DNA of 64,000 nucleotides from Karalla daura. Taxonomy: Eukaryota; Chordata; Actinopteri; Chaetodontiformes; Leiognathidae. The stretch is taken from positions 27,056,457 to 27,120,456 of the forward strand of contig CM055189.1 in assembly GCA_029224185.1 (NCBI GenBank), in the 5' to 3' direction. The position numbers were made by a program, and so were the translations under genes. Within the stretch, counting starts at the first letter, position 1. Each line of letters starts with the position of its first letter. Positions 1 through 10,190 of the stretch are shown here, piece by piece. The notes under the pieces are model-generated. The model did no database searches. It saw only the letters and a list, made by a program, of their open reading frames with translations, and was not told the origin of the DNA.

Positions 1-770
1 CTTCTGTACAGCCGTTGGATTCATACGCCACCCAGCACTATCTGGTCCAAAAGTTCATTGTGCAGGTCACAAGATCAGCAGAGTGTGCTCAGGCGTCCAG
101 CCCCAAGATAGACATCAGTCAGAGGGATATGATATGCAGTTGTGCTGATGCACGTGTTAGCAGAGGGAATTTATTCATACTTAACAGTTTTTAAAGGTTG
201 TGCATGTGCTCAGGATGCATTCCTAACCCGAGGAAAAGTTGATTAACCCCCACCCCAGATATTATTAAATATCGTCTGTTTGTATCCCTCCAAGTTTTAA
301 TACCTGTTTTTACTTGTAATTGACAATGGCATATTATAGTCTTTATTTTTTATTGCTGCTTTGTTTTGTCAATTACTTGCATTTTGAACATTCAAATGTA
401 CTGTCTTTCCTTCCATACAGTTCTGCTTTGCAATACTAATGCAATTCAGTAGTATAATCAATTGAATTACAGAGAGATATGTAGTCATGAATAATGCATG
501 TTATTATATATGTTTATGCATATTTAACTTAATATGTCAATTTTTATTCAATTCAGAGAAAAGTTGTATGTGAACTATGATTTAAATAATTAGTAAATAA
601 TACTAATGTAGTTAAATATGTTCTTAATCATTACAATATACCAGCTTTAGTCTAGCATCTGTGTAATTTATGGAAATGGGTTTTGACATATTTTTTAGTG
701 AAGTCAACTAATTCAGGTTGTAGAGTGCACATCGACTAAAAGGCTCTCTCTGATATAATGATCTGCACAG
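1..770. other. Upstream or intron 1 sequence of the cyp3 gene
   Basis: AT-rich sequence with no coding exon that I can support. The first recognised cyp3 exon begins at 771 in mid-codon, so a short upstream exon coding the N-terminal membrane anchor is expected. I do not find it here, and it probably lies before position 1. Confidence 0.5.
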
Positions 771-3700
771 GTATGGCAAGTGGACGTTTGGAATATTTGA
801 GAAGTTGGGGATCCCAGGTCCCAAGCCTGTGATGTACTTTGGCACAGTTGCCAAGCACAACAAAGTATATTTTCATTTATTTATTTATTTTTGTTATTTG
901 AATCTGAAAATGTGTGCCTTATTTGTGCAGGCAGCACAGGGTACTGATAAGTGTGATCCGTCATGGCAATATTTTCTCTGTTGAAAGGTTTACTACTTGG
1001 CCGACTTGGAGTGTGCTCAGAAATATGGCAGAGTGTGGGGGTGAGTGTAAATTGTCTTGGTCATGCAAATGCAATCTGACACTGAAACTCTTGCTTTCTG
1101 TCGACTCTTGGAGTTCTTGGTTTTGTGTTGAACGACCGACATTTTTTTCCAGAATGTTTGAGTTTAGGATGCCCATGTTGACCGTGATGGAACCTGACCT
1201 GTTGAGAATCATCCTGGTGAAGGAGTGTTTCACCCACTTTACCAACCGACGGGTGAATACTCAATGCAGTGAAACCCATCAGGGTTCTTCCCTCTTCACT
1301 TTTCCTGCCGAGGACATGAACTGTAGTAATGACGAGAAAGCCACTACCAACTGTTTTAAAATCCTGTGTGTCACAGTTTGGCAACTCAAACTGTGATTAC
1401 CATTGTCCACAACTGTAGAACATGGGTGCATTTCTAGAAAATCTATCAAGTTATAGCCGTGCAAAGGACCCCCGTTCCTGCGGAAAATAATCAAATAATA
1501 AATAATCTAATTATTATCTAATAACGTATTAAAAGCATTTTAACTCTGTGTTAAGGAGTGCAGGGTACCTTTAGTAAATACATTGCAAGTCTGTAGCAAT
1601 GCACACTCGGCACAGTTTGATTAAAGGATATTGTAATTTCCCAAATAGGAATTTCATGTTCATGTTGTTTTCCACCATAGTCAAAAGTTTTTAAGCAAAG
1701 CGAGATGATTGCAGTGAGGATGTAAGCCATCACATTTGATTCATGTTTTGACTAGAATTTGTTGAAAAATAAAGCCAAGAACAACAAAGAACACTGCTTT
1801 TAATTTGAACTTTCAGAACTTCCGTCTATATGGGGAACTGTATGATGCGATGAACAATGCTGAGGATGACCACTGGAGACACATTCGTCACACCCTCTCT
1901 CCTGCTTTCACGTCTGGACGCATTAAAGAGGTCAACTGTTGGTTCTCTCCTTCAGCTCATTTTTGTTTTGACCGAAAAACTTTGTCATAGTTGTCTTAAC
2001 ACATTTTGCAGCATTTCAGATCATCTGTCTCCCTTTTTTTCATTTTAGATGTTTAGAATCATGAAATATCATTCTCGCAAAATGACAACCTGTCTACAGT
2101 CCAAAGCCCGCAGTGAGGAAGTTCTTGAAATGAAAGAGTGAGTAGCCTTATCATCATGCTATGAATGACGATGGCCATACCAGAGCCAAAGGGGTTAAGA
2201 TGTGAGCGATATGAGGTCAGCAGTATATGCAAAAACTGATCACTACAGATTCCTTTGTGGGAGCCACACTCTCATTTTGTCTTATGACTAAGAAATGACT
2301 TTTGAAAATGCATCCACACAGGTTTTAAACACAGCTGTGTGTGTTTGTGTTTTTCCAAGCATCTTTGGACCTTACAGTATAGCTGTAATGACAGGGTGTG
2401 TGTTCAGTGTGGACATGGACTTATTGAACAACCCTTCAGATGCCTTGATCACCCATGCCTCCAGCCTGTTCGATATATCAATACCCCTTTTCCTTTTCCA
2501 AGGTTAATTTCCACAATACTTTATTGAAGCACATATTTAAACTGTCTTGTATTCATAAATCATAACTTTCATAACTCTGTCTTTGCCAACTAAGGATGTT
2601 TTCCTATATTTATTCCTGTGCTGGAGCTGTTGGGTGCCTCCATCTTCCCCAAGGCCCCTGTCAGGTACTTTGAAAGAATGATGGAGAAGATCAGAGCAGA
2701 ACGTGATGAGAGCTCACACCAGGTCAGACAAAGCACACAACGGTTTCTGTCATGTCTCATGATACAATCCCTCCCAGCTGCTTTGGAAAGGAGGGGTGTA
2801 TCAAAACACAAAACTGTGCAACACACAAGGAAAGCAGAATGCAGTTGGTCACACTCAAGCTCTTTGGGCTGTTTGCAAACCAGTATGTGAAGTGAGGGGT
2901 TTGATAAAGGGATGGACCTCCCTTCATCCTGAGTGACTTTGTTGTGTTAATTGTGTAATCATGACCCTGTGACTGCTCACCGGGTTTGCTGCTGCTCCTG
3001 TCTCATGTCCTGTGGTTTAAGTTTGTCACTGACATCAAATCCAGGACAAGCAGGTATAACAAGAATCAATGAAGGACGGAAGGCCCTAAAGTAGAAAAAA
3101 CATAGTCATGGTTTCAGTTGTGCCAGAGATGAGTAGCCATTCTGTGTTAGTTTTACAGTGTCTAGACTGCTTTGGAACGGGGAATCTTGATACTAATTGT
3201 AAATGGTTTTTCACCAAGACAATGCTGTGTCTAAGGTTTAAACTCAACCTACCTGTGTCCAGAATGTCACAGATATGCTCCAGTTCATGATCAGCACTCA
3301 GACTGCCAACGAGCACAAGAGTGCGGAGAAGGGTAAAGGTAAGTGCCTTCTGACATCACATGCACACAAAAGCACAGATGTGCACTCACATCATAGGCTT
3401 TGCAGCTCCTCTCTCACCCCCTTCATCCTTGCAGGCCTGTCTGACCATGAAATTTTAGTTCACTGCTCAACGTTCATATCTGGTGGTTCTGAAATCGGGA
3501 CCTCCACGCTGGTTTTCATTGCCTACAATTTGGCCAGAAATCCTGAAGTCATGAAACGCCTGCAAGAGGAGATAGACTCCACCTTTCCTGACAAGGTAGC
3601 ACAGGAGTCCCCTGCTCCATTAATGGTTTAAAAAATGTAATGGCTGTTTGTGTTTAATCAAACTGACATCTGCAAAAAACTCAACAGGGTTCTATTGAGT

Positions 3701-5096
3701 ATGAAGATTTGCTACAAATGGAGTACCTGGACAGTGTGGTCAATGAGACTCTGAGGTATGCTGATTTGGTTGCAGTTAGCTGACGTTCCATTGTCTCAAA
3801 AGCTGAAAAGAAGTCTGAAAAGGAGGATTTTTTTATTCTCAGTTGGCTTGCAAGCATGTTAACCATGATGTCAAAAGTGGAAATTTTCATTACTTTGTGA
3901 TCTCCCTCTACCATGGTCATTTTTGCTACTAAGGCTGACTGTAGATATCTGATAATAAAGCAAACTACTCAACAGATACACTATCATTATCATTGCTTCT
4001 GTTCGTATAATTTGCTCTGGAGACTGGAAAATTGCGTCTTAGCAGTAATTTAGATTGGATTGAAAACACACAGCGTGTACAGATATCCTGTGTGTGTGTC
4101 AACAGGCTCTTCCCTCCAATTGCACGTTTGGAGCGAACAGCAAAGGAAACGGTCAAGATCAACGGAGTCACAATCCCAAAGGGCATAGTTGTCATGATTC
4201 CGATCTACGCTCTGCACCGTGACCCGGAGTTGTGGCCCGAGCCAGAGGAGTTCAGACCTGACAGGTAGACTGCATGCACGTATGTTGTAGAGTTGTCCCT
4301 TACCAGCCTGGACAAATACTGCCGATGTTTCATAGTGATTCATAATGACTTCACTGATATAATTTTTGAGTAGTTTCTGTAGAGATTCCTCTCTGTAGAG
4401 AGTTGCAGGTTGTGGCAACTGGACTCGAGTAGATTCATCTCAACTTTTATTTTTGAAAGTGCCAGCTCATAACAAACGTCATCCTCAATGCACTTTACAC
4501 AAGCAAGCAATACGTACAAAGTAGTGACAAAGCATAGTTCCACCTTCATGCTGAAGAGATGACTGTGACTGACGGACAAGTCCTTGGACCACACAGAATG
4601 GTGCACGGTACACATTACTAAAATTGAACCATTTCGTAATTTTATTGCCATCTTGTTATTATGTGCACAGCCCTGTGAGACATGTCCACATCTGAATCCA
4701 TCTATTAGAACTTGTCAATTCTTTTTCCTTTGTGATTATGTGCTCAAAGATTCAGCAAGCAGAACAAGCAGGAAATCAAGCCATACACTTACCTGCCATT
4801 TGGAATTGGACCAAGGAACTGTCTGGGCATGCGGCTTTCTCTGGTGATGGTGAAGCTGGCCGTGGTGGAAATCTTGCAAAACTACAGCTTCTCAGTCTGT
4901 GAAGAGACAGAGGTGATTTCATTGAGATAACATTTGTATCAATATGCTCATTATGGCTGACAGAGGTTCTGATTCACTTACATTTGTCTTCTTTTGTTTT
5001 CTCCAGGTCCCTTTGCAGATGAGCCCCAAAGGCCTGGTCAGGCCCTTGAACCCACTCAAACTGAAGCTGGTGATGCGTAAAATAAATGAGGCATGA
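771..5096 (+). CDS. Cytochrome P450 family 3 gene, exon 1 missing
   Basis: This is a haem monooxygenase of the endoplasmic reticulum; CYP3 enzymes oxidise steroids and xenobiotics. Coding exons are 771-864, 988-1040, 1153-1252, 1817-1930, 2049-2137, 2360-2502, 2595-2722, 3263-3338, 3435-3595, 3688-3755, 4106-4264, 4750-4912 and 5007-5096 (TGA). All have GT/AG borders and matching phases. They give 478 residues, or about 500 with the missing anchor exon, the usual CYP3 size. Visible motifs are the exon-2 proline segment LGIPGPKP, ETLR of helix K, FRPDRF, and the haem loop FGIGPRNCLG with its cysteine ligand. Several exon lengths (94, 53, 100, 114, 89, 128, 161 and 163) equal those I recall for mammalian CYP3A. 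Two things are odd: helix I lacks the usual threonine, and the 227-nt exon 11 is split. Family 3 is secure; whether it is subfamily A, B, C or D is not. Confidence 0.9.
2360..2502 (+). CDS. cyp3 exon 7, shortened by two codons
   Basis: The exon is 143 nt and reads from IFGPYSIAV to PLFLFQ. The human counterpart is 149 nt as I recall, so two codons appear to be lost in frame. The next exons (2595-2722 and 3263-3338) continue the frame. Exon 9 is 76 nt instead of 67, a gain of three codons. These indels lie in regions that vary between CYP3 subfamilies and may help assign the gene. Confidence 0.8.
3435..3595 (+). CDS. cyp3 exon 10, helix I with an altered oxygen-activation motif
   Basis: The 161-nt exon keeps the canonical length and reads from GLSDHEIL through helix I to STFPDK. 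CYP3A enzymes usually carry AGYETTSS here. This gene has GGSEIGTS: the acidic glutamate is kept, but the following threonine is isoleucine (codon ATC) and the next residue is glycine. The flanks match CYP3 well (TLVFIAYNLARNPEV, LQEEID), so the alignment needs no gap. I see no stop or frameshift. Confidence 0.88.
3688..4264 (+). CDS. cyp3 exon 11 divided into 68-nt and 159-nt exons
   Basis: The first part (3688-3755) codes helix K with NETLR and ends inside the arginine codon. The second part (4106-4264) resumes with LFPPIARLERTA and runs to the FRPD segment. Together they are 227 nt, exactly the single mammalian exon 11 as I recall it. The dividing intron (3756-4105, 350 nt) has a GT donor (gtatgc) and an AG acceptor after a pyrimidine/GT-rich stretch. 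Confidence 0.85.
4750..5096 (+). CDS. cyp3 exons 12 and 13, haem-binding loop and C-terminus
   Basis: Exon 4750-4912 codes the P450 signature FGIGPRNCLGMR, whose cysteine is the proximal haem ligand, followed by helix L. Exon 5007-5096 codes the last 29 residues from VPLQMSPKG to RKINEA and stops with TGA at 5094-5096. The haem loop is fully conserved, so the protein should fold as a haem enzyme despite the helix-I change. Confidence 0.9.
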
Positions 5097-6129
5097 GCAT
5101 GACATAAACGTGCATACACACACACACACATACATGACAGATATGTGACATTTTACAAGGAAAGAGGCAACAATCATTTCTAGACATTCTGACACTTGGG
5201 GTGTATGTAAGCCAAGCTGATGTGGAAAATAAGTAACCCAGTGACCACAAATGTCACAATAAGGTCACAATAATGAAATCCTTTGCTGTATCAAAGTTAG
5301 AAATGACCGTCTCGATTGTTTCTTTCTGATATACCATTTAGCCACTGTTCTGTTTATTAAAAGCTTTTCTAACAACCTTTTACCAGACTGTTTGTCTGGA
5401 TTGAAGACTGTTGGAAAAATCTATGATTTTATAGTGCTTGCTTATTTTAACAATAGTACAATCATGTTTTGTGCAGAATGAACTGTGCGACATATAACAT
5501 TTATGATCTAAACTTGTGACCTTCCTAGAAATCGACAGGCTGCTCGGAACACTGAAGTTCCCGGTTCCTTGTATTCAGTTCTTGTCTTGTCTGACAAGCA
5601 AACCAGATTACAGTTCAACTTGTAACCGGTCTGGGTCCAAGTTCCAACCATGCCTGAAATGATAAATATGCTAAATGAAACAATAAATATGTTAAACAAA
5701 TCCTATATCAACTCTGACTCTGTACTCTTTGGACTTGACCGGAGAACACGCTGACCTCTGTACTCTTTGTCAGTTCCCCTTGCTGCAAGTAAAGATAGCA
5801 TTTTATTCAACCAAACATCTTGTTCTTTGAGGCGCTTCTTTTCAAAACGATCAAAAAGAATTTCTGGCAAAGACTATGGGCATTTTCAGCTTCCTTCTGT
5901 CTCGCGGTTGCAGGTTCCAATAAACCTAATGCTGACATTCAACCCAAGGCAGTGAAAAATGTTCAATAAAAACAAAAATGTTTATTGAAAATGTGTATTT
6001 AATATTTAAAAGTGAGAAATACTGTAGTAGTTCACACAATGCACCACATGGGTTTTTCAGGTGGTTATGAATTCAAACATAATGAAGACGCCATTATATT
6101 CAGGCCAGTAGCCGCCATACATCCCTAAT
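5097..6129 (+). other. cyp3 3' untranslated region and intergenic sequence
   Basis: No coding potential is seen. Candidate poly(A) signals are ATTAAA at 5356-5361 and AATAAA at 5682-5687. A short (CA)n tract lies near 5115-5130. The stretch ends where the Tc1 remnant begins. Confidence 0.5.
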
Positions 6130-7250
6130 ACTGGGACATTATGAAGACAGACTGGAGAAGGGTGTCCCTTTAGGAGAGATATGCCAAAGTCAGCATTGCT
6201 TAGACGTGGTCTAAGTTCAGGCTCTGATCTGAGGACATGGTGAGAGTATGCGTGATTTCCCGATATGGTGAAATGGCGTGGAAAAATGAATCGTTTCGAG
6301 ACCTTGTTCAGAACAGTGTAATTTGTTTAAAACATCGATTGGAGAGGGTAAAACATGAAGAGGAGCAGAAAATGGTAGGCCGTTCAACTAAAACGATCTC
6401 CGGTGCCTTAAAATGGAACGCAAGACCCAAAAGACGTGGAATAAAATGGAAGCTAGAGTGACAAAGATTCAGCCAATGGCCGGCTCCATGGTGGTGGAAG
6501 ACAGTCACCGCTGTATTCATACCTATTCTATACCTGTGAATGCTGGGCCAATTAGAAGAGGACTGTGTAAAGCTGACCTAGTGGAAGACTGCCCCCCCGC
6601 CAAGAGTCCCACTAAAAAGAACACAGGACGCTTTACAAATTGCTTGCTTTATAGGATGCAATTTCCCAATGCACACTAAAGAGAAATGGAGAAACATTTT
6701 GCAACCCGATGAGAGCACAACTGTTTTCGGGTCAAGGGCTAGCCCCCAGGACACTTAGAAAACAGTGACATATGGTGGTGCGGGTGTTCTTCCACTATGC
6801 TGTTGGGCCTGTTCGTCCCCTATCAGGGTTCATGGATCGCCCCTGGTCAAAAAACGCCGACACGTGTCTTATGCTGGAGGAAATGCCCTTGAAATGGGTG
6901 TTCCGACAAGACAACTGCCCCAAACCCACGCCTGAGGCCCAGCAGCAGCTTGGTTCCAGAAGATGTGATGGAGCGGCCGGGCCAATATTCAGACTTGAAT
7001 CCCACGCAAACCGTGTGGGGCGCCATCGGAAAAAACTGTTTCAGTCACCCTGGGCCAGAAGCTGGTCAACTCCGTGCAACACAGACACAGAGCACTTCTC
7101 AGAAACCATGGTTATACAATGAAATGTCAAGTGTTGGAAGTTTTTTTAAGTTTTACAGTGAATGTATGAGATTGTAAAGACAAATACAAAGACTTTTGTT
7201 TTTCAGACAAACACTGAGACTGGAGACCCAATAATCTTTGAATTATTTTA
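6130..7250 (+). mobile_element. Decayed Tc1/mariner transposase remnant
   Basis: Short reading-frame pieces in several frames resemble fish Tc1 transposases. Near 6774-6842, VRVFFHYAVGPVRPLSGFMD corresponds to the segment before the second catalytic aspartate. Near 6985-7010, YSDLNPTQTVWGAIG corresponds to the PDLNPIE-VW block before the third catalytic residue. A tail near 7110-7180 resembles the C-terminus of such elements. Frames change and stops interrupt, so the copy is dead. I could not fix the terminal inverted repeats, and the ends given are approximate. It lies between the convergent 3' ends of cyp3 and gpank1. Confidence 0.62.
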
Positions 7251-7395
7251 ATCCTATAAAAAAAAACATTCTTCACATTCCTTCCCGTTGTTTTGAATGA
7301 AGAGAGAGACATGTGGCGAAACTGGATGCAGTATATATACTGCTGTAAACAACGTCCAAAGCACCATGTTGTCTTTACGAGTCAGTGGTCGGGTG

Positions 7396-7834
7396 TCAAA
7401 GGTAAAAGGAGGCCCGGTAATCTCTTTCCCAGTTCTTATCCTTTTGCTCTTTTCTCATGCTTTCTTCCCTCCTCACTCCTTTTCCTCTGAGTGCATTTGC
7501 CCTGGCCGGAGCTTGCACGGCGTCACGATCTCTGGCTTGGAAGTGAGTCACTTTGGCCCGTTTCGTCTGTCCGTAGCCAAGGCCTTCCTGGTCCCTCTTC
7601 AGCACGGTCGACACTGGCTGCTGAGGCCCGTTGCCCTCCAGCCCCAGGCCCGTCCCTGGCTTCCAGCCACAGCGTACCATCATCTTGTAGCTGTTGCTGG
7701 AGGGGGGGAGGCAGTAGTATGGGGTGGGCAGAGGGTGCTGCAAGCTGAACTGATGCAGGGTCGAGGAGAGATGCGAGGACTGGCACCCGCTGTACTCACT
7801 GCGGCACGCGTCACACCAGTGACGCTGTGCAGCG
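7396..7834 (-). CDS. gpank1: gpank1 last exon, zinc-binding motif and G-patch
   Basis: The acceptor at 7835-7837 gives a 439-nt exon. It opens with AAQRHWCDAC, codes a CCHH-type zinc ligand set, then the G-patch from MMVRCGWKPG to QEGLGYG, and a lysine/arginine-rich tail ending in RASFYL. A possible ATTAAA poly(A) signal on this strand lies near 7246-7251, next to the Tc1 remnant. Confidence 0.85.
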
Positions 7835-9443
7835 CTGCAAATAAGAGGAGGAGAGAGTTATAGAGGTGATCTCTTTCTATCTATCTTCAAGAAAAAGGTA
7901 AATATTACAGGGAGAGGTTCATTTCTTCTCTAGTCCACCCTCCAATATGGGAAGGGGGACCATAGCTCTTCATATCAATGTGTCAAGTCAAGTCAGGCTT
8001 GGCTCTCCTCTCTGGAAGAGTATTTAGTCTTCCATAACCGAGACATCATAGTCTTCTATCAGGTACAGTTCAACCCGAGTCTGTAAACTTGGTCCCCCAC
8101 CACTGTAACAACCTATCTACAGATAGAGGTGAAACGCGATGATTTGCTGATCCCTTTTGACACATGTTCACTTGCACCTGTGAAGGAGAGGTGACCTACG
8201 AACTGGAGACGCGCTTTAGTTTATCAATTATAGGCAGAGACCCCCAGACCACCAAGACACCAATGGGTACAGAAGGGTAGTAGGGGTGCAAACACTTTCT
8301 GAATGCACTGTATATTGAATCATCAGTGAGAATACGGCCTCTCATTTCTACCTAGCAGCTCCCAAAATGTGAACTGTGAGCTCATTCAATTTGTTTGAAA
8401 GTGTACATCCAGATGCTGCCCACCTGCTTTCTGACTCTGTCCGTCTCTGTTCACTTCTTCCGTAGGTGTCCAGCTCCTCCAAGACCTCGCTGTGGCCGGC
8501 TAAGGAGGAAAAGAGAAGACGGATGAGTACACCAGCATGGGCGCGGAGACAAGAGTGGCGCTGGGGCTGCGTGTGCCGATACCTTCCAGTGCCAGGTCTC
8601 TGGCATCCCTGCCCTGAGTGTCCACCACTCCCACCCAGGCTGCCCCACGCTGCAGCAGCAGTCTCACTGCGGCCCTCTGCCCGCTCCAGCTGGCACACAT
8701 CACGGCCGTCCAGAAGTAGGTGTCCTGGGGGGGGGGGGGGACACACAGACGCGGCGTGAGGTGAGCGGCACGCGCGTCCCACGGTGAACGCGCGGCGAGC
8801 AAGGAGGCGCCGCTGACTGTACCTGGAAGTTAATGTCCACCCCCTTGGAGAGCAGCTGTTTGAGGCTGGGGACGTCCCCCTCCTGGGCACAGCGCAGCAG
8901 CCTCAGACCCAGCAGCTCGGAGCCTCTCTCAGAGCTGCTGCTCTGGCTTCCTGAAGGGGCAGGGGGAGCCTGCTGCAGCTGGCCATTCCTGACTATGCTC
9001 TGTCTGGCTGCAGAGCCTCTGCTCCTCTCTCTGGCTGGAGACCCTCTGCTCCTCTGACTAGCTGCAGAGCCTCTGCTCCTCTCCCTGGCTGCAGACCCTC
9101 TGCTCCTCTCTCTGGCTGGAGACCCTCTGCTCCTCTCTCTGGCTGGAGACCCTCTGCTCCTCTCTCTGACTGGAGACCCTCTGCTCCTCTCTCTGGATGC
9201 AGAGCCTCTAGTCCTCTCTCTGGATGCAGAGCCTCTAGTCCTCTCTCTGGCTGCAGAGCCTATAGTCCTCTCGGAGCTCCCTGCTCCACTCGGCTGAGCT
9301 TCCGCTTCTTTGGTGACACTTTCGTAGAAGTGCCTGGCTTCTTCCCCGCTGAGGACACTGCTACTCCTGGAGCTGCGTTGCTGGCTCGCTTCAATGCTGA
9401 ATATGTCCTGCTGGCTGGCACGAGTGAAGCCCAACGCTGCCAT
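7396..9443 (-). CDS. gpank1: G-patch domain and ankyrin repeat protein, complete gene
   Basis: In minus-strand order the exons are 8823-9443 (ATG at 9443-9441), 8583-8724, 8424-8499 and 7396-7834 (TGA). Phases match and give 425 residues; human GPANK1 is about 356. Residues 1-65 are low complexity, and a run of RERSRGS repeats follows to about 145. Ankyrin repeats follow at about 175-255, with GDVPSLKQLLSKGVDINFQ running into DTYFWTAVMCASWSGQRA. The last exon has a Cys-x2-Cys-x12-His-x5-His motif (WCDACRSEY). Its G-patch reads GWKPGTGLGLEGNG and GLGYG; G-patches typically engage DEAH-box helicases in RNA processing. A basic tail ends the protein. This domain order is diagnostic of GPANK1 (BAT4), although its cellular role is poorly known. 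The added length comes mostly from the repeat tract. Confidence 0.88.
8283..8313. mobile_element. Tc1-like inverted-repeat end remnant in a gpank1 intron
   Basis: The minus strand reads CAGTGCATTCAGAAAGTG and then TTTGCACCCC. It resembles the common fish Tc1 terminus of the type CAGTGCCTTCGGAAAGT. It lies in the intron between the third and last gpank1 exons (7835-8423). No partner end was identified. Confidence 0.4.
8424..8724 (-). CDS. gpank1: gpank1 middle exons, second ankyrin repeat and linker
   Basis: Exon 8583-8724 codes DTYFWTAVMCASWSGQ through DARDLALE, an ankyrin repeat. Its acceptor AG at 8725-8726 directly follows a run of 14 cytosines (minus strand), which serves as the pyrimidine tract. 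Exon 8424-8499 codes AGHSEVLEELDTYGR and an acidic/basic linker, ending at a CAG/gtgggc donor. Both joins keep the frame. Confidence 0.82.
9010..9265 (-). repeat. Coding minisatellite of about 27 bp within gpank1 exon 1
   Basis: About nine diverged copies of a nine-codon unit encode variants of ARERSRGSP. Differences are small (SRERTRGSA, ASQRSRGSP). Units stay in frame, so copy number can change without breaking the gene. The product is rich in Arg-Ser and Arg-Glu, similar to the tails of nuclear RNA-processing proteins. Confidence 0.8.
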
Positions 9444-9780
9444 GAGGAGCGATACAGGCTTGACTGGGGTGTGATACTACCTGTACATGTCGGTACTTGT
9501 CCGAATCGGTCCGCCGGAGCAAAGAGCTGTCGTGTTGAGAAGTCAGAGAGCAGCTGTTTCGACCTCGGGGAGCTGGCGAACAGTCACGCTACAAAGCCGC
9601 AGGAGGACAGCGGGGTTAGCCGCCTGTCCTTTAACACAGCCGGACCCACAAACCGCTGCCGCTGGACGCTTACTCCACCTTTCCCATCTCCATTTGTGGT
9701 GATTGAAGCGGCGAGGCTTCGGGACTGTTGTTGTGCCGCACCGTCTTCTTCGTCCCCTGCTCATCCAGTTAGTTAGTGGA
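9444..9780 (-). promoter_or_regulatory. Likely gpank1 5' untranslated region and promoter
   Basis: This is a GC- and CpG-rich stretch directly upstream of the gpank1 ATG on the minus strand, with no TATA box that I can support. CpG-rich promoters are normal for broadly expressed genes. The transcription start cannot be placed from sequence alone. Confidence 0.45.
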
Positions 9781-10074
9781 CTGCGTCCCTAGCGCCGCCG
9801 CTGCCCCCTGCTGGACAGACGACCGTCCTGCGTCCCTAGCGCGGCCGCTGCCCCCTGCTGGACAGACGACCGTCCTGCGTCCCTAGCGCCGCCGCTGCCC
9901 CCTGCTGGACAGACGACCGTCCTGCGTCCCTAGCGCCGCCGCTGCCCCCTGCTGGACAGACGACCGTCCTGCGTCCCTAGGGCCGCCGCTGCCCCCTGCT
10001 GGACAGACGACCGTCCTGCGTCCCTAGCGCCGCCGCTGCCCCCTGCTGGACAGACGACCGTCCTGCGTCCCTAG
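9781..10074. repeat. Six-copy 47-bp minisatellite with a CTCF-type core in each unit
   Basis: Units are 9781-9827, 9828-9874, 9875-9921, 9922-9968, 9969-10015 and 10016-10062, plus a 12-nt partial copy. Copies differ at only a base or two. Each holds, on the minus strand, CCAGCAGGGGGCAGCG (first copy 9799-9814, then every 47 bp), which fits the vertebrate CTCF core CCASYAGRKGGCRS without mismatch. The single-base differences in units 2 and 5 lie outside the core. The array sits between the predicted 3' end of the zinc-finger gene and the gpank1 promoter, so an insulator role is conceivable. Repeat and motif are directly visible; CTCF binding is inferred. Confidence 0.9.
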
Positions 10075-10184
10075 CAATAATCTTAATTATGACATTTTAT
10101 AGATGTGTTTTGGAAGTTGAGGTTTGTCGCAGAGGCAACATTGTACCATAATAGTACACAGTTTGTCTTTCAATTTGAACATAA

Positions 10185-10190
10185 TTTATT
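10185..10190 (-). other. Candidate poly(A) signal of the zinc-finger gene
   Basis: AATAAA on the minus strand, about 780 nt past the stop codon of the C2H2 gene. If used, cleavage would fall near 10165, leaving under 100 bp before the 47-bp array. Confidence 0.4.

Noticed and set aside
914..1396. A 160-codon frame in the 5' cyp3 region
   Set aside because: It runs across two real cyp3 exons (988-1040 and 1153-1252) and their introns. It shares the true frame only over 1153-1252; the exon at 988-1040 reads in another frame, and the rest is intron.
7297..7863. A 188-codon plus-strand frame
   Set aside because: It is antisense to the last gpank1 exon, whose G-patch gives a clear coding frame on the minus strand.
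9330..9776. A 148-codon plus-strand frame
   Set aside because: It overlaps gpank1 exon 1 and its CpG-rich promoter; composition alone keeps it open.
9781..10074. A CRISPR-like array
   Set aside because: The 47-bp units are contiguous with no unique spacers, and the context is a vertebrate nuclear locus.
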